A DNA stretch of 43,482 nt from Prochlorococcus sp. AG-676-M04 (GCA_003210895.1 QCUB01000007.1:1-43482), one strand, 5' to 3'; counted from the stretch's first letter, positions 9,119-18,253 are shown. A program made the numbers and translations. Notes: a model not told the origin generated them from the letters alone.

Positions 9119-9568
9119 TTACTGATTTTGAATTTCCTTTAAAACTCTTATAGCTTCTTTTATATGTTCTGGGCCATTCAATAAATCTCTAAAAATATGT
9201 TTAATAAATCCATTTCTATCAATAATATAGGTAACTCTTCCATCCAATAAACCTAGTACTTTTGGTACTTTGAAAGCTTTTCTTAGTGCATCGTTTTTAT
9301 CACACAGCAATGGATATTGTAATCTATTTTTATTAGCGAATGCTAAGTGGCTTGATGAACTACCATTACTTACACCCCAAACTTGCGCACCAAGTACTTT
9401 AAAAAGGTCATACTTATCTCTAAATCCGCAAACTTCTATAGTGCATCCAGGCGTATCATCCTTTGGATAGAAAAATAAAACCAGAGGCGTTTTTAATCCA
9501 TTATTTGTTCTTTTTGTTCCATTCTGATCTAATAAAGAAAATTCTGGAACCCTATCACCAATCTGCAA
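9119..9568 (-). CDS. bcp: Peroxiredoxin, BCP/PrxQ type
   Basis: FYPKDDTPGCTIEVCGFRD active site with two Cys. Confidence 0.9.
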   Translation of the reverse strand: MQIGDRVPEFSLLDQNGTKRTNNGLKTPLVLFFYPKDDTPGCTIEVCGFRDKYDLFKVLGAQVWGVSNGSSSSHLAFANKNRLQYPLLCDKNDALRKAFKVPKVLGLLDGRVTYIIDRNGFIKHIFRDLLNGPEHIKEAIRVLKEIQNQ

Positions 9569-9718
9569 AATAGTTTTTATAAAACTATATCTTAGGAGTA
9601 ATTAATATTTTTCTGTGAGTATTAACGACAAAGTTTTGGATAATTTTTTCATACTTTGTTCTAAAAGATACAAAAAAATTCTTGAGATTTACTAGTGTAA
9701 TTTAATATATCTATTCTC

Positions 9719-9838
9719 ATGGAATTTGCCATATATAGTTTTTTGTTTCTTATTCTCTTTCTAGGAATACTTTTTAATTTAAAAATAACAAATACTAAGA
9801 GAGTTAATGAAATAAGAAATAAATTAAAAAAAAATTAA
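9719..9838 (+). CDS. Tiny single-TM protein, 39 aa (MEFAIYSFLFLILFLGILFNLKITNTKRVNEIRNKLKKN)
   Basis: Complete ORF with TM helix and basic tail. Confidence 0.5.
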   Translation: MEFAIYSFLFLILFLGILFNLKITNTKRVNEIRNKLKKN

Positions 9839-9877
9839 AATTGAACTAAAAGAATTTAAATTCTCTAAAAATGATGT

Positions 9878-10117
9878 TTAGAATTCTATTTTTTCATTTG
9901 GGGTAAATACAGAACAGTAATTACTAACTATATTTTTTAAGCCAATTTCGGAAGAATTCTTAGACTCTAATTTTAATTTTTCTATAGCTTCTTTTGCATC
10001 AATCTCTTTAAGCCTGTATCTAGCACACGTATCCAATACTTTAAACATTTTTGTAGTAACTGCCTTTGATGGAGGCAAAAAGGCAAATAAGAAAAGAGCC
10101 GGTAATAAGATTTTCAT
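9878..10117 (-). CDS. Small secreted hypothetical protein, 79 aa
   Basis: N-terminal hydrophobic signal-like segment MKILLPALFLFAFLPPSKA. Confidence 0.6.
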   Translation of the reverse strand: MKILLPALFLFAFLPPSKAVTTKMFKVLDTCARYRLKEIDAKEAIEKLKLESKNSSEIGLKNIVSNYCSVFTPNEKIEF

Positions 10118-10328
10118 TATATTTATAAAAAGTTAATTAAAGTTTTGTAATTTGGTTTGATTTACGGGAAGATAATTTTGTAATAAGTAGGAAAGCAAAT
10201 AAAAACTCAAAGCAAAATATGATTACTTATAGAAAAATTATTACTTGCTGATAAACAAAATATAAGGATTTATCAATTTAATCCTACAAAGTTTTGATAT
10301 AAAATAGGTCTTAATTTATAAATAGATT

Positions 10329-10475
10329 TTGAAACTAATCAAAACAATTATAAAAAGACACAAGAAACTTATTAAATGGTACCAAGACATTTTAAAATTA
10401 AGTGATTATCAATTACTTTGGTTAGTTTTTTTTAAGGGTGTAATAATCACAATTATTTTTCATAAATTGCTTTGA
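10329..10475 (+). CDS. Possible small membrane protein with TTG start, 48 aa
   Basis: Open frame LKLIKTIIKRHKKLIKWYQDILKLSDYQLLWLVFFKGVIITIIFHKLL*; start codon uncertain. Confidence 0.35.
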   Translation: MKLIKTIIKRHKKLIKWYQDILKLSDYQLLWLVFFKGVIITIIFHKLL

Positions 10476-10567
10476 AGAGTAACAAAGCTATTTTATAAAA
10501 GATATTTTCAAATCATTAGATTATATTAAATAGTAGATTTTAATATTGAATTAAATAAACTTCTATC

Positions 10568-10858
10568 ATGAATATCTTTGGAGTAGGTTTACCAGAAGTA
10601 ACAGTTATCTTAGTTTTAGCTCTATTAATTTTTGGTCCTAAAAAATTACCAGAATTAGGGAAACAACTTGGCAAAACATTAAAAAGCCTAAAGAAAGCAT
10701 CGAATGAATTTCAGAATGAAATAGAGCAAGTAATCAATGAGTCAGAAAAAGAAGATTTACCAAAATCTCCTGAGAATAATTATACAAACGGGCTCGATCA
10801 AGTAACTAAAGAACCAGAGAAAAAGGATTTATCAAAATCAGATAGTAATGATAAATGA
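10568..10858 (+). CDS. tatA: Sec-independent protein translocase TatA/E
   Basis: FGVGLPEVTVILVLALLIFGPKKLPELGKQLGKTL. Confidence 0.9.
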   Translation: MNIFGVGLPEVTVILVLALLIFGPKKLPELGKQLGKTLKSLKKASNEFQNEIEQVINESEKEDLPKSPENNYTNGLDQVTKEPEKKDLSKSDSNDK

Positions 10859-11255
10859 GATAATTAAGAGGCCAATTACGCCTCTAGAAGAATTTGAAAT
10901 CGCATTAAATAAAGCAGAACTATCTGATAAAGATTATGAATTAATCGACTACATCAGATATACCAGTGTTTTTACCCAACCAAGTCTTGCTAAAGATTTA
11001 AAAAGGCCATCAAAACCACCTCTTCTTACAAATCTTTGCCAAATATGCAGAAAAATTGGATCAGAGATGCCTGATCACTTTAAAAAAGTAATTGATTGGT
11101 CAATTCAAATAAGTGAACATAATACAAGATGGGATGGCCATCTAATATGTGCAGAGGCATTAAATGTAGATAATATCCCTTTAAGTCCTTCCCATGGAAC
11201 ATCTTTATTTGATGTTCTTGCAGTACACAAAGAATTATTTCTCGGTTTTGATTAG
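10848..11255 (+). CDS. Conserved hypothetical protein, 135 aa
   Basis: Overlaps tatA by 11 bp; four Cys, soluble composition. Confidence 0.65.
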   Translation: MINEIIKRPITPLEEFEIALNKAELSDKDYELIDYIRYTSVFTQPSLAKDLKRPSKPPLLTNLCQICRKIGSEMPDHFKKVIDWSIQISEHNTRWDGHLICAEALNVDNIPLSPSHGTSLFDVLAVHKELFLGFD

Positions 11256-11268
11256 CTAAAAATACTAA

Positions 11269-11589
11269 TTAATCATCTAGGGGAATTGAATCTGTATCAA
11301 TTACGTCTTTAGACTCTTCATATGTGCTTCTTTTAGTATCAATCCATTTATTAATAGATGCAACAAATGGAAGGGAACCTCTATAAATAAAAATTGAAGT
11401 TGGTAAAGCACTCAATAATCCAATCAAAGGATTTTTGAAAAGTAACCTTCCTGCTTTGATATTGAATAAAATTATCAGAATTGAAGGAACTAAAACTTTA
11501 ATTACTGTTTTTAAAGCCTCAATCCAACCGACACGATATATCCACCATATCAAGATTATCCCAACTACATATAAAAATAAGTAAGTCAT
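11269..11589 (-). CDS. Membrane hypothetical protein, 106 aa
   Basis: Several hydrophobic segments. Confidence 0.6.
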   Translation of the reverse strand: MTYLFLYVVGIILIWWIYRVGWIEALKTVIKVLVPSILIILFNIKAGRLLFKNPLIGLLSALPTSIFIYRGSLPFVASINKWIDTKRSTYEESKDVIDTDSIPLDD

Positions 11590-11685
11590 TTATTTAATAT
11601 AGTATTTATTTAGTTTTAGTGATCTTTCCAAGAAAGAATTTAATTTTTCTAAGGCTTTAATATAAAATTATGCTTAAACCTTAAT

Positions 11686-11901
11686 ATGAGTTTCTCCGAT
11701 ATTAGAAAATTTTTAAAACAAATGCAGTCCGAAAATAATTTAAGAAATGAGGTAACTTCTTCTGCAACTGCCGATGATGTAGCACTTATTGCCCAAAGAC
11801 TTGGCTATAGTTTCTCTGGTGATGATCTTTTAAGATTTAATGGCCAAAAAGTAGATAAAGTTACAGTCAGAAAAGTTGATCATCCTGGTGAATATCATTA
11901 A
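11686..11901 (+). CDS. Nif11-domain protein, stand-alone
   Basis: MSFSDIRKFLKQMQSENNLRNEVTSSATADDVALIAQRLGYSFSGDDLL matches the Nif11 leader pattern; no Cys-rich core follows. Confidence 0.75.
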   Translation: MSFSDIRKFLKQMQSENNLRNEVTSSATADDVALIAQRLGYSFSGDDLLRFNGQKVDKVTVRKVDHPGEYH

Positions 11902-11905
11902 AAGA

Positions 11906-12397
11906 TTAAGACTTAATCCATATTGCAAGTCCTCCACCTCTTCCTCTTGCACACATCCAATTATTTTCTTTGCTTATAGCTATTAATGAGAAAAAAGGCA
12001 TTTGCTTTTCTTCTGGTTTTTTTAAAGGTTTATTAACTAAGGTAAAATTTGCAATATTTATTATTAAGTTCTCGAAAAAAAAAGGCAAAAGAGGTCTCGT
12101 ACCTTTTAATGAAGCTTGCCCATGAAAAATAATCGATAAAATCCCAAAACTTATTGAATTTTTTATCCTAAAATCAAAGCTATTATTAGGAGAATTATTT
12201 CTCTTTAATTCTAATTTTGCTGATAATACTTGAAGTATGGAACTAGATATATTGTCTATTTCTTCTGAACCTTTCTTCCATACAGAATTAAATTTCCAAG
12301 TTCCTATTAAATCTTCATATCTAATACCACTGCCATCTTTTTTAGAAATAGCTTCTAAATTTTTTATATCTTTATATTGTGGTAATTTTTTTGACAT
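11906..12397 (-). CDS. Conserved hypothetical protein; start likely at the internal MSKKLPQYK
   Basis: ORF 11906-12430 trimmed to Met-12. Confidence 0.6.
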   Translation of the reverse strand: MSKKLPQYKDIKNLEAISKKDGSGIRYEDLIGTWKFNSVWKKGSEEIDNISSSILQVLSAKLELKRNNSPNNSFDFRIKNSISFGILSIIFHGQASLKGTRPLLPFFFENLIINIANFTLVNKPLKKPEEKQMPFFSLIAISKENNWMCARGRGGGLAIWIKS

Positions 12398-12557
12398 GAG
12401 AATTATTTTAAATATTATTTTTTTTATCATAAAAAGGTTTAAAAAAAATTAAAATAAAATTTCTTATTTATTTCAAAATATTTCTAAAAAAGCAGAACAC
12501 AGGCACACATTCGTAACAAATTTCAACTATTATGTTTACATACGTTAATTAAAAAAA

Positions 12558-12668
12558 ATGGATTTCATTTCTAAAAGACAAGGTCATATTCCACTAAAGG
12601 CTGTTCCTTACATTTTTTTCCTTGCAGTTGTTCTTAGTATCACAACAACAACAAATACTTTTGTTTAA
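12558..12668 (+). CDS. Tiny single-TM protein, 36 aa (MDFISKRQGHIPLKAVPYIFFLAVVLSITTTTNTFV)
   Basis: Complete ORF upstream of the FAD oxidoreductase gene. Confidence 0.5.
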   Translation: MDFISKRQGHIPLKAVPYIFFLAVVLSITTTTNTFV

Positions 12669-12698
12669 GCTTTAAGATTTATTCTTAGGGTTTAATTT

Positions 12699-14231
12699 TT
12701 GATGATTAAATACGACGTAATAATTATAGGTAGTGGTATTGGAGGTTTATGTTGCGGTTCTATATTAGCTCTAGCAGGTAAAAAAGTTCTAATAGCTGAA
12801 GCTCACTCTCAACCCGGAGGTGTTGCACATAGCTTCAATATGAGAGGTTACAAGTTTGAATCTGGCCCTTCATTATGGAGTGGTATTGGCAAATGGCCTA
12901 CGACCAATCCTTTAGGACAAATACTTAGATTACTTGACGAAAAGGTTGAACTTATCAAATATCAAGGATGGTATGTCAATGTTCCTGAAGGCGAATTCAA
13001 TTTGGATGTAGGACAAGAACCATTTAAAGAAAGAATAAGATTATTAAGAGGTGAAAAGTCAGTTAAAGAGTGGGATTCATTTGTTTCAGGGATAAGGCCT
13101 CTTAGTCAAATAGTTAGCGAAATCCCACTTCTCTCTAGTTCACCTGAAACAATTAATTTTTTAGAAATTATAAAATTAGCATCTAAATTCTTACCTAACA
13201 TAAAATCATTATCAAAGCTTAATGGGGGTTTTGGAGATATTGTCGACAGTCATCTAAATGATCCTTTCCTTAGAAACTGGGTTGATTTGCTTAGTTTTTT
13301 AATAAGTGGGATGCCTATGCATGATACAAATTCTGCTGCGATGGCTACTTTATTTGATGAATGGTTTAAACCTGAATCGTATTTAGAATATCCAAAGGGA
13401 GGAAGTGAAAGTATAGTAAATGCGCTAGTTAATGCTTTCAAAAAAAATGGCGGTGAACTAATTCTTTCTTCTAAAGTAGAGGCTGTAAATTTTAGTAAAA
13501 ATATTGCCTCAGGTGTAACTTTAGAAAATGGTTCCAATTTCATTTCGAACTTTGTCGTAATGAATACTGATGCTTGGACTTCCAGAAAATTAATTCCACA
13601 AGAATTCCAAAAAAAATGGAGCCCAAAGGCTAAAGATATTAATAAATGCGGTTCTTTTCTTCATATTCATTTAGGTTTTGATGCCTCTGGTCTACAAAAT
13701 TTACCAATTCATGCAATACACGTTGATAACTGGGAGAGAGGAATTACTGCAGAAAGAAATGTAGCAGTTTTCTCAATTCCTTCTGTATTAGATAAGAGTA
13801 TGGCACCAAAAGGTAAACATGTCCTGCATGGGTATACTCCTGCCAATGAACCATGGGAAATTTGGAAGAATTTAAACTCTAATGAGTTAGCTTACAAAGA
13901 ACTTAAAGAGAAAAGATGTTCAATATTTCTCAAATCTTTGAGAAAAATAATACCTGATATAGATAATAGAATTGAGATCAAATTGCTTGGCACTCCTTTA
14001 ACGCATAAAAAGTATACAAATACTTATTGTGGTAGCTATGGCCCAGCATTATCGGCTGCTCAAGGACTATTCCCTGGATGTAAAACATCTGTTAAAAATT
14101 TGCTTACTTGTGGAGCAAGTACTTTTCCCGGAATTGGTATACCTGCCGTTTCAGCAAGTGGAGCATATGCGGCTGAAAAAATCATGGGGAAGAAGGAATA
14201 TAAAAACCTTCTTAAAACAATAGATCTTTAA
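12699..14231 (+). CDS. FAD-dependent oxidoreductase of the CrtI/CrtISO/RetSat superfamily
   Basis: DVIIIGSGIGGLCCGSILALAGKKVLIAEAHSQPGG dinucleotide-binding motif; C-terminal FPGIGIPAVSASGAYAAEKI. Confidence 0.85.
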   Translation: MMIKYDVIIIGSGIGGLCCGSILALAGKKVLIAEAHSQPGGVAHSFNMRGYKFESGPSLWSGIGKWPTTNPLGQILRLLDEKVELIKYQGWYVNVPEGEFNLDVGQEPFKERIRLLRGEKSVKEWDSFVSGIRPLSQIVSEIPLLSSSPETINFLEIIKLASKFLPNIKSLSKLNGGFGDIVDSHLNDPFLRNWVDLLSFLISGMPMHDTNSAAMATLFDEWFKPESYLEYPKGGSESIVNALVNAFKKNGGELILSSKVEAVNFSKNIASGVTLENGSNFISNFVVMNTDAWTSRKLIPQEFQKKWSPKAKDINKCGSFLHIHLGFDASGLQNLPIHAIHVDNWERGITAERNVAVFSIPSVLDKSMAPKGKHVLHGYTPANEPWEIWKNLNSNELAYKELKEKRCSIFLKSLRKIIPDIDNRIEIKLLGTPLTHKKYTNTYCGSYGPALSAAQGLFPGCKTSVKNLLTCGASTFPGIGIPAVSASGAYAAEKIMGKKEYKNLLKTIDL

Positions 14232-14315
14232 AGAATTCGACAAAGTCGAAAAATTATCTTTAGTTAAGAAATAAGAAGAAAAAAAGTAATTTTTTTTACG
14301 GATGATATTCTTTAT

Positions 14316-14549
14316 TTGAATATAACTTTTACTTATAGTTTTTATATGTTTTTCTTATCTATTCCTCAGGCTTGGCACTTAGCTGGTACTTGGTCAGAGC
14401 AGCTACCAAACGATTCAAATCTAATAGGAATGAGTCAAACAGAGTTGATGATGACTTTGCATTCTATCTTTGTACCACTTTTACTAGTAATTTCATATTT
14501 TCTATTTCTAAAAATCTCTAAAAACGAATCAAAAAAAGTTAAAGGCTAA
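14316..14549 (+). CDS. Small membrane protein, 77 aa
   Basis: Two hydrophobic segments. Confidence 0.55.
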   Translation: MNITFTYSFYMFFLSIPQAWHLAGTWSEQLPNDSNLIGMSQTELMMTLHSIFVPLLLVISYFLFLKISKNESKKVKG

Positions 14550-14553
14550 TTTC

Positions 14554-14593
14554 TTTTAGAAGAAGCTTTTATTTTGCCGAACTTCTTCTAAAA
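14554..14593. repeat. 12-bp perfect inverted repeat between convergent genes
   Basis: TTTTAGAAGAAG (14554-14565) / CTTCTTCTAAAA (14582-14593). Confidence 0.6.
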
Positions 14594-14868
14594 ACTTTTC
14601 TTCCAGTAGAAGTATCAACGGAAGTGGAACTACTCTCTTCTTTAGTATTGGAATTACCGTCAGGATTTTTAATATCGCTTTTATCCATTTCGGCACAAAC
14701 CCCTACTACCATTGCTGCTTGCATTTGATCTGGTAAATCCCCAATAGTTAATAAAGCTTTTAAAACTAGCTGAAGGCGAGTTTCCCTATCTATTTCTGGC
14801 CTTAGCTTTTTAACCGTATTCCAAAGTTCTTGAGTAACTTCTTTCAAAAGTTCGCGATCTACAGACAA
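14569..14868 (-). CDS. Conserved hypothetical protein, 99 aa
   Basis: ORF with helical N-terminal domain and Ser/Thr-rich tail. Confidence 0.7.
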   Translation of the reverse strand: MSVDRELLKEVTQELWNTVKKLRPEIDRETRLQLVLKALLTIGDLPDQMQAAMVVGVCAEMDKSDIKNPDGNSNTKEESSSTSVDTSTGRKVFRRSSAK

Positions 14869-14964
14869 ATTTAAAACCTTTTTTTATTTATATTAATCTA
14901 ACAAAGAATAGGGATTCTTAAAATATTTTTCGTAAAACTGAATATTAGTTGAAATTTTTTATTA

Positions 14965-15162
14965 CTAAAAGGCAAGTTGTATTTGTTTTGGAAGCTTATT
15001 ATTTTCTTGTATATTTTTAGTAGATTTTACATTTTTAAAGTTACTAAAAAACTTTTTTTTAATTTTTATTGGAGTAGTAGAGAATCTACAATTAGCTCTT
15101 GAAAGTGAGTTCCACTCTTTTGGATTAAATGTAGCGTAGGGGGAAGAAGATAAAATTTTCAT
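14965..15162 (-). CDS. Hypothetical protein, 65 aa
   Basis: ORF only. Confidence 0.35.
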   Translation of the reverse strand: MKILSSSPYATFNPKEWNSLSRANCRFSTTPIKIKKKFFSNFKNVKSTKNIQENNKLPKQIQLAF

Positions 15163-15454
15163 TTCTAATAATACATATGTACTAATAGTAATACAAAAAT
15201 GCCATTGTGCAACTAATTAATTTTGTAAGTCTTTATTTTGATAAAATAAAATTAAAATTATTTATCTTTCTTAATTCTCTCATAAGATTTTTATATATTT
15301 CTTGGTATCATCAAAGACAAATTAATCCTTAATTTAAGCAATTCCTAACCAATATCCTTAAAAACCCTTTTATATTGAGAAATTTCTTGAAATTAATATT
15401 TACAAGTTATTTTGCCATAAAGCTCCTATAAAAAATTAAGTTATTTATTATCTA

Positions 15455-15763
15455 ATGCTTTTAAGTACTCAAAAAAGATTAAAAATCAAGGAAATAGTTA
15501 GAAGAATATCTTTAGATAAAGAAGTATCGTTAAAAGAAAGAATATACGTTGAAAAATACGCAAAACACAGCTCGTCAATATCTCTTTGGTTAAAAAAAGC
15601 AAATAGCATCAGAAGACATGGAAGACAAAGCGAAGATAGTATTAATGGGCTAATTCAATCGCTAGGTATTGATGGATTAGAAGGAGAGAATCATTTCAAT
15701 CCAAATAAAGATGATATTTCTGACTGGTTTGGAGGTTCACCTGACTGGATTAAAAGGAGCTAG
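15455..15763 (+). CDS. Conserved hypothetical protein, 102 aa
   Basis: ORF, basic N-terminus, DWFGGSPDWIKRS C-terminus. Confidence 0.65.
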   Translation: MLLSTQKRLKIKEIVRRISLDKEVSLKERIYVEKYAKHSSSISLWLKKANSIRRHGRQSEDSINGLIQSLGIDGLEGENHFNPNKDDISDWFGGSPDWIKRS

Positions 15764-15778
15764 AAAATCATTTAATCT

Positions 15779-15892
15779 CTAACTTATCCATGCATTAGAG
15801 AATAAATAAACACTAACAACTGATATGATCCCCCAGAAAATCCAAGGGAGTAACTTTATAGGGAACAAGTATTTGTTAGTAAATGTATTCAT
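15779..15892 (-). CDS. Tiny single-TM protein, 37 aa (MNTFTNKYLFPIKLLPWIFWGIISVVSVYLFSNAWIS)
   Basis: Complete ORF with TM helix. Confidence 0.5.
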   Translation of the reverse strand: MNTFTNKYLFPIKLLPWIFWGIISVVSVYLFSNAWIS

Positions 15893-16050
15893 AAAATAAT
15901 CTAATATCTAACTAGATTATTTGTAATTTTGAATTTTGAAAATAGGTTTAATTGCTCTAATCACTCAAAATGAATGATATGAATATTAAACAAGTAAATA
16001 ATGTACAAAATATATAGGGAAACTAGCTTAGTTTATTTCAAGCTCATAAA

Positions 16051-16191
16051 TTAAGCAGCTATCTTTTCATTATTAACTTCAAAATCAATTTTCTTGATAT
16101 TTTGTTCATTTGAATTATCCCAATATTTAATTAGTCTTTCTAACTCATTAATTCTTTTTTTAGCATTGGCAATCCTTTCAGTTGAAGTCAT
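16051..16191 (-). CDS. Small hypothetical protein, 46 aa (MTSTERIANAKKRINELERLIKYWDNSNEQNIKKIDFEVNNEKIAA)
   Basis: Complete ORF, predicted helical. Confidence 0.5.
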   Translation of the reverse strand: MTSTERIANAKKRINELERLIKYWDNSNEQNIKKIDFEVNNEKIAA

Positions 16192-16346
16192 TTAAAAAAT
16201 TTAGCTATTTAAAATATGCATTAAAAAAATTTTTTTTCAATACTTAATTTTGATTTGCTTAAACTTTAAAAATATTAATTATTAGTTAAGAGTTTAAACG
16301 CCTAGTATTTAAGTAATTATACTTATTAATAGAGATTGAAGTTTTT

Positions 16347-16856
16347 ATGAAAAATTTGAATTCATTTATTCTAAACAATACTGTTAAGATCCTTGATTTT
16401 GTTTATTCAGATAGGCATTTGCAGCGATTTTGGGTATTAGAAGTTATTGCAAGATCTCCTTATTTTGCTTTTCTTTCTGTTCTTCATTTCAAAGAATCAC
16501 TTGGATTAAAAAATGACATCACAATGTTTTTGATGAAAGAACATTTTTACCAAGCCATTAATGAGACAGAGCATCTAAAAGAAATGGAGAAAAGAGGCGG
16601 AGACAAGTTTTGGATTGACAGGTTTTTAGCAAGGCACCTTGTACTTGTCTATTACTGGATCATGGTTTTTTATTATTTCTGTTCTCCAAAAAATGCTTAT
16701 GACGTAAATATCAAAATTGAAGAACATGCATTTAATACCTATACAAAGTACCTAAAAGATCACCCTGAAGATCAAAAGATAAAAGAAATTGCGCAAGACG
16801 AACTTAATCACGTTGAAGAACTTAATGAAGCCTTAGCGATGATAACTAAATCCTAA
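16347..16856 (+). CDS. ptox: Plastid terminal oxidase-like plastoquinol oxidase (alternative oxidase family, di-iron)
   Basis: LEVIARSPYFAFLSVLHF, NETEHLKEMEKRGGDKFWIDRFLARHLVLVYYW, EEHAFNTY, DELNHVEE provide the conserved Glu/His ligands. Confidence 0.85.
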   Translation: MKNLNSFILNNTVKILDFVYSDRHLQRFWVLEVIARSPYFAFLSVLHFKESLGLKNDITMFLMKEHFYQAINETEHLKEMEKRGGDKFWIDRFLARHLVLVYYWIMVFYYFCSPKNAYDVNIKIEEHAFNTYTKYLKDHPEDQKIKEIAQDELNHVEELNEALAMITKS

Positions 16857-17287
16857 ATTAAGACTGAAAAATCAAGAAACAATACTGCAAACATTATCGA
16901 GGAAGAAATCAAGCTAATTCCGATAATCAATGAGACATACCCTTTCTGCCTAGGCAATTTATAAAAGAGCACTCCAATTACAATTGCTATTATTACGGCA
17001 AAAAATATTACGATTTTTTCAGTTAAAGAATTTAGGTGGAGTATTAAATTTGTACTTCCAAAGAGTTTTAGATAATCAGATAAAAATACTTCGCCTTCAA
17101 TTTTTTTAAAATATAAGAATGCACTTATCAGAGCAGAACTTAATAAAGAAAAGACTGCAAGAGCGCTAACTGGCTTAGTAAGTCTATTTATTGTTCTATT
17201 GAAACTTACTAGTAGAATTAATATGAGTAATGCCATACCCATTGGTATCAAGGGGATCAAGATAGAAATGTTTATGGAATTTTCCAC
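16853..17287 (-). CDS. Membrane protein resembling the N-terminal segment of NdhF/NuoL
   Basis: LIPLIPMGMALL...LHLNSLTEKIVIFFAVIIAIVIGVLFYKLPRQKGYVSLIIGISLISSSIMFAVLF parallels the NdhF/NuoL DxLT...GY..F.....L...SM pattern. Confidence 0.5.
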   Translation of the reverse strand: MENSINISILIPLIPMGMALLILILLVSFNRTINRLTKPVSALAVFSLLSSALISAFLYFKKIEGEVFLSDYLKLFGSTNLILHLNSLTEKIVIFFAVIIAIVIGVLFYKLPRQKGYVSLIIGISLISSSIMFAVLFLDFSVLI

Positions 17288-17431
17288 GAAAGAATTTTAA
17301 ATTTATTTTAATTTTATAATATATAAAGACCTAATTTAACCACTTAAGATTTATATAAAAATTTTATGTATATAGTACCTATTGATTTCTGTGTCAGTTG
17401 ATACGAAAATTAAAATACTAACGATAAAGCC

Positions 17432-17533
17432 ATGCTTACAATTTCTGAAATTCTTCTTGCAAGTGCAATTTTTCTTGGAATAGTATATTGGGAGGTTCAA
17501 TTTCTATACTCCAAAACTACTGCTGTCAAATGA
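17432..17533 (+). CDS. Tiny single-TM protein, 33 aa (MLTISEILLASAIFLGIVYWEVQFLYSKTTAVK)
   Basis: Complete ORF with TM helix. Confidence 0.45.
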   Translation: MLTISEILLASAIFLGIVYWEVQFLYSKTTAVK

Positions 17534-17656
17534 TTTCTCTGAAAATAAAAGGCAAAACATCAGATTAAAATAAATTTAAATAAAATTTAAGAATTCAAAC
17601 AAACAAAAAAAGCTTTAAATATGAGAGAATAAACACATCTATTTTTCAATGGGCAA

Positions 17657-17794
17657 ATGAGCGAAGTAAAAACTCAAGACATCGATTCTACTCAGCAACA
17701 GCAGCAGCAGCAGCAGCAATCATATCAAGACAGTAATATTTATTCTGCGGAAACAGAACAACTTTATTTAAAAATGAAAGAAGGGTGGCTTTAA
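17657..17794 (+). CDS. Small polyglutamine protein, 45 aa (MSEVKTQDIDSTQQQQQQQQQSYQDSNIYSAETEQLYLKMKEGWL)
   Basis: Complete ORF; CAG CAA (CAG)6 CAA tract. Confidence 0.55.
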   Translation: MSEVKTQDIDSTQQQQQQQQQSYQDSNIYSAETEQLYLKMKEGWL

Positions 17795-17976
17795 TCTCCC
17801 CCACTATTTAAATAAATTTTTAACGAAAACTAAAATACCTTGGTTGGTCAAATAAAATAATTTTAGAAACAACCGCTACTTTTTTTTTAATATAATTAGC
17901 TAAATTCAGAAAAGAATTAAAAAAAAATTTGTTCAATAAATTAAAAAAATTAGAAAAATTAAATGGAAGAATTGCT

Positions 17977-18063
17977 ATGGGTGGGTTAGTTTATTTATTA
18001 TTTACAAAATTAGTATCTAGTCGTACTGATATCCTTGATCAACTTAAATCTATTTTAATTTAA
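17977..18063 (+). CDS. Possible tiny protein, 28 aa (MGGLVYLLFTKLVSSRTDILDQLKSILI)
   Basis: Short complete ORF only. Confidence 0.25.
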   Translation: MGGLVYLLFTKLVSSRTDILDQLKSILI

Positions 18064-18253
18064 AAGATCAAATACTTTAATTCTTTTTAGTTATATCTTT
18101 TAATCTCAAAATCATTTAAAAATATAAAAATTTACACTAGCTTTATAATTATTTCTAATTTAAATAGTTTGACTTTTTTATTTATAAATAATTTCTTACA
18201 TGATTAAGAGAATAAATATTGCCCATCAACTAAGACCAAAATGCAGGATTCAT

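Noticed and set aside
9270-9470. Plus ORF inside the peroxiredoxin gene
   Set aside because: Antisense shadow of bcp, which has clear catalytic motifs.
12237-14223. ORFs 12237-12452 (+), 13250-13543 (-), 14029-14223 (+)
   Set aside because: Overlap better-supported genes in other frames; no independent protein-like features.
14236-14250. TTCGAC-aaa-GTCGAA hairpin after the FAD oxidoreductase gene
   Set aside because: Short stem without a T tract; too weak to call a terminator.
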